NCBI GenBank assembly: GCA_020634035.1
Contig: JACKCM010000010.1
Span: 1-64,000 of the forward strand
Source of the DNA: Candidatus Obscuribacterales bacterium
GTDB lineage: Bacteria > Cyanobacteriota > Vampirovibrionia > Obscuribacterales > Obscuribacteraceae
Direction: 5' to 3'
DNA: 64,000 bases
A program made the translations under genes and the position numbers. Below are positions 58,967 to 64,000 of this stretch, piece by piece; position 1 is the stretch's first letter, and every line of letters starts with the position of its first letter. The notes below the pieces were generated by a model, which worked only from the letters and a program-made list of their open reading frames with translations, was not told the DNA's origin and did no database searches.

Positions 58967-60177
58967 TGCCGCCAGATACCTCCACTGATGTTCAACTTGG
59001 CGAATTATTGATCCATAGTGGTCTGATAGAGCCCGAGCAGTTTGACGCAGCTTATAGGCTATCGTTCAAAATGAGACTTCCACTCGGTCGTGTGCTGGCC
59101 ATGCATGGCCACGTCGCCGAGGCCCATCTAAGAAGTGCCCTGGAGATCCAGGCAAGGGTGCGAGACGGACTCTTGCCCTTCGAACACGCTGTCCAGGCTC
59201 TCAATTCTATGGCCCGTGATGGAATCTCTCTGGAGCAGGCCCTCGATCGTCTCAGTTCCAGTGCCGGCAGCAAGCAGGCTGTGCCAACTCACAACAGGCT
59301 CGGGGAACTCTTGATGGAATCCGGTCTGGCGAACAGGTCCCAGGTCGAAGACGGCATGATTCATTCTCACGAGACCGGTCTGCCTCTGGGTATGATCCTC
59401 GTGAACAAAGGCGTCCTGTCGAGAGCTGCTCTCAACTCGGCTCTGGCTGCCCAGCGATTTATCCGGGACGGTAGAGTGCCCCGGGACAAAGCTCTGTATG
59501 CTCTGAAACTGGCGAGAATCAGATCTATCACGTTAGAGCAGTCTCTGGCTGAGAATGCCGATGTCACTGTGCCTACCCAGGGGTTCGGCTTCGGAGAACT
59601 TTTCGTTCTTGCCGGGGTGATATCTGAAAGTCAGTTACTCACTGCCAAAGAGCTGGAAGTCACCGAGGACATCCCTCTCGAACAGGTTTTCGTGATGCTC
59701 GGTTATGCATCGCGTCCCTGTACGAAAGCAGCCAATCACATCCTCAATATGATCGCCCAGGGGGTTCTCTTCGAAGATCAAGCCGCCCAGATAGTGAAGT
59801 CGGTTCAATATGCCGAATCTAATCAGGAGCTGCAAGAGGTGCTGGCTCAGATAGACTCTGATCCGGAGATGTTCATAGAAGAGAAGAAGCAGGTCGAGAT
59901 CACCGATATTTTGAAGAACGCCGGTCTTATCTCGGACAAAGATCTGCAGATCGCCACCGCTCTAGCTCTGGCTAACAAAGTGCCTTTGTTGAAGACACTC
60001 TATGACGCCAACCTCATCGATGAAGCTGTCACTCATTATGCTTCCGAATTGAAAATGTATCTCGACCACGAACTGCTTACTCTGGAACAAGCCACTATTG
60101 TGATGTGCTATTGCCTGGAGAACCAGATGACGGTAGAGGAGGCTCTGGAGCTGTTCGGTTGGACTGCTCCGGGTTAA
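58966..60177 (+). CDS. Protein of four tandem GspE/MshEN-like N-terminal repeats
   Basis: A 403-residue protein composed of four units of about 100 residues, starting near 11, 112, 209 and 312. Each has an LGELL-x-x-x-GL-type strand-turn followed by a helix, then a second half (for example RLPLGRVLAMHGHV, TGLPLGMILVNKGV and DIPLEQVFVMLGYA). This is the MshEN/T2SSE_N pattern, whose members in pilus and secretion ATPases can bind c-di-GMP through paired 24-residue motifs. No ATPase domain follows, which is unusual. It is translationally coupled to the DUF4388/GGDEF-like protein, suggesting a c-di-GMP-related sensory pair. The repeats differ in conservation; the third and fourth are the most diverged. 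Confidence 0.78.
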   Translation: MPPDTSTDVQLGELLIHSGLIEPEQFDAAYRLSFKMRLPLGRVLAMHGHVAEAHLRSALEIQARVRDGLLPFEHAVQALNSMARDGISLEQALDRLSSSAGSKQAVPTHNRLGELLMESGLANRSQVEDGMIHSHETGLPLGMILVNKGVLSRAALNSALAAQRFIRDGRVPRDKALYALKLARIRSITLEQSLAENADVTVPTQGFGFGELFVLAGVISESQLLTAKELEVTEDIPLEQVFVMLGYASRPCTKAANHILNMIAQGVLFEDQAAQIVKSVQYAESNQELQEVLAQIDSDPEMFIEEKKQVEITDILKNAGLISDKDLQIATALALANKVPLLKTLYDANLIDEAVTHYASELKMYLDHELLTLEQATIVMCYCLENQMTVEEALELFGWTAPG

Positions 60178-60197
60178 ACTGGACCAGACCCAGGAAG

Positions 60198-60347
60198 TTA
60201 TTCTGGTGTGGATGCGGCAATGGATATGGTCGCTTTTGATTTTTGATCATTTTTATAGCATTCGATCAATACTGAGAGAACGAAGAAGTAGGCGCCACCG
60301 AATATGATGGCGGCGGCGGCAAAGGCTTGTGCAGGAAAACATTGCAT
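60198..60347 (-). CDS. Small single-pass membrane protein (49 residues)
   Basis: A short frame from ATG 60345-60347 to TAA 60198-60200. It has an excellent ribosome binding site, GGGAGGG, placed about eight bases before the start. The protein begins MQCFPAQAFAAAAIIFGGAY, continues with a hydrophobic helix (about residues 7-29) and then a charged tail CYKNDQKSKATIS. One membrane span with the basic tail inside is likely. No family is recognised. It sits alone between the MshEN-repeat gene and the GT2 gene, and accounts for most of what would otherwise be a 326-base gap. Confidence 0.65.
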   Translation of the reverse strand: MQCFPAQAFAAAAIIFGGAYFFVLSVLIECYKNDQKSKATISIAASTPE

Positions 60348-60503
60348 GTAAATCCCTCCCGGCTCTGTTAAAGCCCGTTTGACTGTTACTCTAGAATAAC
60401 GACTGCGCCGCTGAAAAAGTTCGAGCGTTTTCAGCTTGAATTCTTGTTTGCTAAGGCCAATTTTGTGCTATCCGACAAGGTCGATTCAAAGCAGTGTTAA
60501 CTA

Positions 60504-61451
60504 CTATCCGCCCAGCATAGATTTAAGCTTATGGCTGGCGATGCGAAAGTAAGCCAGGGCCATCAAAGAAGAATAGGCGAAGCCATCGAGATACCATTTA
60601 TTGCCGCGATAGTGCTTGCGCCAGAAGCGATAAAGACCCCGGTGAGAGCTCAAGATCATCCGAGCTTTTACCTGTTTTATAGACTGCCCGTAATGGTGCA
60701 TCACACGCGCTGACGGCGTAAACCAGATTTGCCAGCCGGCTTTTTTGATGCGGTAGCACCAGTCCACCTCTTCGAAGAGCATAAAATACCCTTCGTCCAA
60801 AAGCCCCACTTCTTCAAGGACTTCGCGGCGCAGCAAAAGGCATGCCCCTTCCGGTTGGTCTACTTCGCGTTCATCGTCGTGCTCCCAGTCGAGCATTTTA
60901 TAGGCTCTAAATGTGGTGCCCATTTTAGAACCCTTTGGAAAGAGTTTGCTGAGCCCAATAAGCTCGAACAGCATACCTGTGAAAGTCGGAAACTGTCGGC
61001 AAGATCGCTGAATAGAGCCATCGGAGTTGAGCAGCTGCGGTGCCACTATGCCCGCTTTTGGATGGGCCTCTAGAAAATCTATCAGAGTTTTGAGGGCGCC
61101 TGGTTCTACTTCTGTATCCGGATTCAACAAAAGAATATAGCGACCCTTTGCCTGGCGAAGGACCTGGTTGTTCGCCTTGGCAAAGCCCAGATTGTCGTCG
61201 TTGGCTATCAACGTCGCCCAGCCATGCTTCTCGGCCACCATAGCGGCCGAGCCGTCTTTGGAGTCATTGTCGACTACAAAAACCTCGGTCTCCAGATTAT
61301 CTGATTTACTTGTCCGCTCCAGATCCTCTTTCAGGGTTTCCAGAGATCGATCTAGTAAGTCACGGGTGTTCCAGCTAACCACGACCACGGTCAGGTCGAG
61401 CTCGGCTTTGCCGCTCAGCGATGGGGTTTCTTGTTCCAGTTTCTCGATCAT
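60504..61451 (-). CDS. GT2 glycosyltransferase, WbbL/rhamnosyltransferase-like
   Basis: A 315-residue family 2 glycosyltransferase, most like dTDP-rhamnosyltransferases such as WbbL. Blocks: LTVVVVSWNTRDLLDRSLETL, EVFVVDNDSKDGSAAM, NDDNLGFAKANNQVLRQAKG, the metal-binding LLLNPDTEVEPGAL, EGACLLLRREVLEEVGLLDEGYF and MLFEEVDWCYRIKKAGWQIW. The C-terminal helical stretch (RGLYRFWRKHYRG) can sit on the membrane. The nearby rmlA and rmlB supply the dTDP-sugar route, which supports rhamnose as donor, though not proven. The 49-residue protein gene lies downstream on the same strand but is probably separate. Confidence 0.9.
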   Translation of the reverse strand: MIEKLEQETPSLSGKAELDLTVVVVSWNTRDLLDRSLETLKEDLERTSKSDNLETEVFVVDNDSKDGSAAMVAEKHGWATLIANDDNLGFAKANNQVLRQAKGRYILLLNPDTEVEPGALKTLIDFLEAHPKAGIVAPQLLNSDGSIQRSCRQFPTFTGMLFELIGLSKLFPKGSKMGTTFRAYKMLDWEHDDEREVDQPEGACLLLRREVLEEVGLLDEGYFMLFEEVDWCYRIKKAGWQIWFTPSARVMHHYGQSIKQVKARMILSSHRGLYRFWRKHYRGNKWYLDGFAYSSLMALAYFRIASHKLKSMLGG

Positions 61452-61680
61452 CGTTTAAATGTAAGGTGTAAAAGCTGTTTTTACTCTAACTGACGCTCGA
61501 AGGTATTAATAGAATGAAACATATTCTTATAGATAAATTAGTCTTAGATAATTTGGCTGCTGATGGTTCTATTGAGCGGTTGCCTTACTGAAATCGAACC
61601 GACAAAAATTGAGCCGGAATCCCGCCTGAATGCGAATTTACCTACTTATTCAGGCAAAGCAGATTAAAATTAGCCCGATC

Positions 61681-62244
61681 ATGATCTTCAAAAGACTCAC
61701 CGATATCTGCATCTCCGGACTGGCCCTGGTAGGCCTGTCTCCTTTGCTGGTCGGTATCGCGGTCGCTATCAAACTGGATAGTGAAGGACCGATTATCTTC
61801 AAGCAGAAGAGAATCGGCGAAGGCGGCGAATTCTTTGAAATTTATAAATTCCGCACTATGAAAACCGGTACACCGAACCTGCCTACGGACCAGATGCAGA
61901 AGCTGCCCAGTCCGGTCACAAAGGTGGGTGAATTCTTGCGTAAAACCAGCCTGGATGAGCTTCCCCAGTTGCTGAATGTTCTCACCGGGCAGATGAGCCT
62001 GGTGGGACCCAGGCCCGCTCTGTATAATCAGACCGAGCTGACCGCCTTGCGAGAAGAGAACGGTGTGTTGAGATTTCCTCCCGGTATTACCGGCTGGGCT
62101 CAAATAAACGGCCGGGATGAACTTCCCGATCAGGTCAAAGTCGACCTGGACAAGTGGTATTGCGACAACTGGAATTACTGGCTCGACTGGCGCATCATCT
62201 TTTCGACATTCGGAGCTGTTTTAAGTAAACGTGGAGCTTTCTAG
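61681..62244 (+). CDS. Undecaprenyl-phosphate sugar phosphotransferase (PglC/WcaJ-type)
   Basis: A 187-residue enzyme of the bacterial sugar transferase family. It moves a sugar-1-phosphate from a nucleotide sugar to undecaprenyl phosphate, the first step of glycan assembly. A reentrant N-terminal helix (LTDICISGLALVGLSPLL) is followed by EGPIIFKQKRIGEGGEFFEIYKFRTM, LRKTSLDELPQLLNVL with the catalytic Asp-Glu, SLVGPRPAL and PGITGWAQINGRD. Length fits the small PglC-like monotopic class. A start at 61630 would add 17 residues without family resemblance. It precedes rmlA by 34 bases in the same direction. Confidence 0.92.
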   Translation: MIFKRLTDICISGLALVGLSPLLVGIAVAIKLDSEGPIIFKQKRIGEGGEFFEIYKFRTMKTGTPNLPTDQMQKLPSPVTKVGEFLRKTSLDELPQLLNVLTGQMSLVGPRPALYNQTELTALREENGVLRFPPGITGWAQINGRDELPDQVKVDLDKWYCDNWNYWLDWRIIFSTFGAVLSKRGAF

Positions 62245-62278
62245 CACCAAACAGAGACCCTTTACAGGAAGAGGAAAA

Positions 62279-63352
62279 ATGAAAGGACTAATACTAAGCG
62301 GCGGAAAAGGTACCAGAATGAGACCGATCACGCATACTGCCGCCAAGCAGTTACTGCCGGTCGCTAACAAGCCAATCCTCTTTTATGCGGTGGAATCTCT
62401 GGTCGGTGCCGGAATCCGAGAGATAGGCATCATCATCAGCCCCGAGACCGGTGACGACGTCAAAGAATGTCTGGGTGACGGCGACCGCTGGGACGTCACC
62501 ATCGATTACATTCTTCAAGATGAGCCCCTGGGTCTTGCCCATGCTGTGAAGACCGCCCGGGACTTCCTCAAGGACGATCCCTTTGTCATGTATCTGGGTG
62601 ACAACTTGATCAAAGACGGTGTCGGACCTCTGGTCCAGCGCTTTGAAGCCGGTCAGGCTGACGCGTTTATCCTTTTGAAAGAGGTGGAAAATCCATCCTC
62701 GTTTGGTGTGGCTGTATTAAACGGCGACGGCAAGATTCTCTCCCTCGAAGAGAAACCGAAGAAGCCGAAGTCTAATCTGGCTTTAGTCGGTGTCTATCTC
62801 TTCAATCATGAGATTCATAACGCTATCGACAAGATCAAACCTAGTAAGCGTGGCGAGCTCGAGATAACCGATGCCATCGCCAAGCTTATAGACATGGGTC
62901 ACAGTGTCGACTCTCACGTTCTGACAAGCTGGTGGCTGGATACCGGTAAAAAGGACGACATGCTCGAAGCCAATCGGGTAGTACTCGATGAAATGACCGA
63001 AGGCAAAATCGACGGCTTTATCGACGACATCACCCGCATCTCCGGTCGGGTAGCGGTCGGCAAAGGCAGCAAGCTCAAGAACTGTACCGTCAGAGGTCCG
63101 GCGGTGATAGGCGAGAACTGCTGCCTCGAGAACACCTATGTCGGTCCTTTTACCTCGATTGGCGACCGCGCCAAGGTCTCCAACGCCGAGATAGAGCACT
63201 GCATCCTCAGAGAAGATTGCCAGATTCTCGACTTCCATGGTCGTATCGAGGACAGCCTCATCGGCGTAAACGTGGAGTTAACACGGGGACATCACAAGCC
63301 GGTGGCTTTCCGGTTGATGCTCGGTGACGACAGTAAGGTCGAAGTGGTCTAA
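62279..63352 (+). CDS. rmlA: Glucose-1-phosphate thymidylyltransferase, long form
   Basis: A 357-residue enzyme that makes dTDP-glucose from dTTP and glucose-1-phosphate, the first step to dTDP-rhamnose and other dTDP-sugars. The start ATG follows AGGAAGAGG; a longer frame from 62231 is not needed. Signature: MKGLILSGGKGTRMRPITHT, LPVANKPILFYAVE, DEPLGLAHAVKTA and MYLGDNLI, and the sugar-binding region near WWLDTGKKDDMLEANR. The last 110 residues carry hexapeptide-like repeats (VAVGKGSKLKNCTVRGPAVIG), as in the long RmlA/StrD-type group. It is followed by rmlB. Confidence 0.95.
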   Translation: MKGLILSGGKGTRMRPITHTAAKQLLPVANKPILFYAVESLVGAGIREIGIIISPETGDDVKECLGDGDRWDVTIDYILQDEPLGLAHAVKTARDFLKDDPFVMYLGDNLIKDGVGPLVQRFEAGQADAFILLKEVENPSSFGVAVLNGDGKILSLEEKPKKPKSNLALVGVYLFNHEIHNAIDKIKPSKRGELEITDAIAKLIDMGHSVDSHVLTSWWLDTGKKDDMLEANRVVLDEMTEGKIDGFIDDITRISGRVAVGKGSKLKNCTVRGPAVIGENCCLENTYVGPFTSIGDRAKVSNAEIEHCILREDCQILDFHGRIEDSLIGVNVELTRGHHKPVAFRLMLGDDSKVEVV

Positions 63353-63372
63353 AACAGGCTCTGTTGACAACC

Positions 63373-63432
63373 GGGGCTGGCTGTCTCTGCGCTTATCTAT
63401 AAAAAGATAAAACAATATTCACAGCCGGCCCC
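63373..63432 (+). repeat. Long inverted repeat between rmlA and rmlB
   Basis: GGGGCTGGCTGT at 63373-63384 and ACAGCCGGCCCC at 63421-63432 pair over 12 positions with one G-U. The 36-base loop contains a smaller TATC/GATA hairpin. No long T-run follows (CGCTTTATG), so it is not a classic terminator. It might stabilise the rmlA message or act as attenuator before rmlB. Confidence 0.5.
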
Positions 63433-63528
63433 CGCTTTATGATCGACTTGCCGTTGATCTAAATAGGCATGTCAATAAATAATCAGCGCAGACTCGGAAA
63501 CGTTCAAAACACAGAAGAGGATTTGTTC

Positions 63529-64000
63529 ATGCGTCTTGTAATCACAGGTGGTTTGGGCTTCATCGGAAGCAATCTGGTCCGTCATTTCTTGAAAGAGCAT
63601 CCGACATACGAGATCATCAATCTCGATGCCGAAACCTATGCCGGTCATCAAGAAAACCTGGAAGATGTGGCTTCTAATCCTAATTACAAATTCGTCAAAG
63701 GTCATATCGAAGACACCGTCCTCGTTAACGAAATCGTCTCTGGCAAAAAATTCGGCAAAATCGACGGCATCATCAACCTCGCCGCCGAAAGCCATGTCGA
63801 CCGCTCGATCATGGACCCTCAAGTTTTCGTCAAATCTAATGTGCTCGGCACTCAAGTGTTGCTGGAAGCCGCTTTCAAGCACGGTCTTAAAGAAGGCACC
63901 AAATTAGGCGTAGATGCTGAGTTCTCGATTCGCTATCTGCAAGTCTCTACCGACGAAGTCTATGGCTCCCTGGGCGCCACCGGTTACTTCACCGAAGAGA
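63529..64000 (+). CDS. rmlB: dTDP-glucose 4,6-dehydratase, N-terminal part
   Basis: The first 157 residues of a gene that runs off the right edge. GAAGAGG lies eight bases before the ATG. It has the NAD-binding motif TGGLGFIGSNLVRHFLKEHP, LDAETYAGHQENLEDV, then NLAAESHVDRSIMDPQVFV and STDEVYGSLGATGYF, all diagnostic of RmlB. The enzyme converts dTDP-glucose to dTDP-4-keto-6-deoxyglucose, the second step toward dTDP-rhamnose. The downstream genes (rmlC, rmlD) would be expected outside the window. Confidence 0.95.
   Translation, partial: MRLVITGGLGFIGSNLVRHFLKEHPTYEIINLDAETYAGHQENLEDVASNPNYKFVKGHIEDTVLVNEIVSGKKFGKIDGIINLAAESHVDRSIMDPQVFVKSNVLGTQVLLEAAFKHGLKEGTKLGVDAEFSIRYLQVSTDEVYGSLGATGYFTEE

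Noticed and set aside
1..64000. tRNA, rRNA, insertion sequences, phage or CRISPR elements
   Set aside because: I scanned for T-loop-like GTTCGAATC words, transposase motifs, terminal inverted repeats and regular repeats and found none that hold. Weak or short RNAs could still be missed by eye.

Overview
The window looks like a bacterial chromosome segment of about 50% GC. It is densely coded and shows no mobile elements, rRNA, tRNA or CRISPR. My best guess for the source is a non-photosynthetic relative of cyanobacteria (Melainabacteria/Vampirovibrionia, perhaps the Obscuribacterales). This rests on the mixture of genes: separate-subunit glycyl-tRNA synthetase, B12-dependent ribonucleotide reductase with NrdR boxes, Tad-like pseudopilin genes, FHA, DUF4388 and MshEN-type signalling proteins, and several large lineage-specific proteins. 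It is an inference, not a proof. Several genes appear to use TTG or GTG starts, each judged from Shine-Dalgarno (SD) placement.

Region 1 (1-11.7 kb) holds a cut-off phosphotransferase end, a ROK sugar kinase overlapping a gamma-glutamylcyclotransferase-like gene, a secreted phosphodiester glycosidase, glyQ, a tight MoxR/DUF58/transglutaminase operon, and a winged-helix AAA+ ATPase closed by a strong terminator.

Region 2 (11.7-36.3 kb) is mostly housekeeping and metabolism: a ComEC channel with a decayed C-terminal domain, an 844-residue orphan, dcd, class II ribonucleotide reductase with paired NrdR operators, an amidohydrolase, a YumC-type ferredoxin/flavodoxin-NADP reductase, an aldo/keto reductase, hutI with a ferritin-like partner, a RecB/Cas4-like protein, xseA-xseB, a new-looking zinc metallopeptidase, ribosomal protein L9, an acetyltransferase, RlmD and an SbcD-like nuclease.

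Region 3 (36.4-44.3 kb) is envelope and signalling: a lipoprotein, a GtrB-like glycosyltransferase, a sugar epimerase, a secreted protein, a TadE/TadG-like pair, and a membrane protein with six copies of a basic-x-x-basic-Thr-(Met/Leu)-x-acidic motif. That protein lies tail to tail with a small FHA-domain gene. I consider this pair the most interesting candidate system: a multi-site phosphothreonine scaffold and its reader.

Region 4 (44.3-64 kb) is a surface-polysaccharide region: three GT-C membrane glycosyltransferases, two GT4 enzymes, a CMP-sugar-synthetase-like protein, a WbbL-like GT2 enzyme, a PglC/WcaJ-type initiating sugar-phosphate transferase, rmlA and the start of rmlB. Embedded in it are a Q-rich TPR protein, a DUF4388/degenerate-GGDEF protein coupled to a four-repeat MshEN-like protein, and a 49-residue membrane microprotein.
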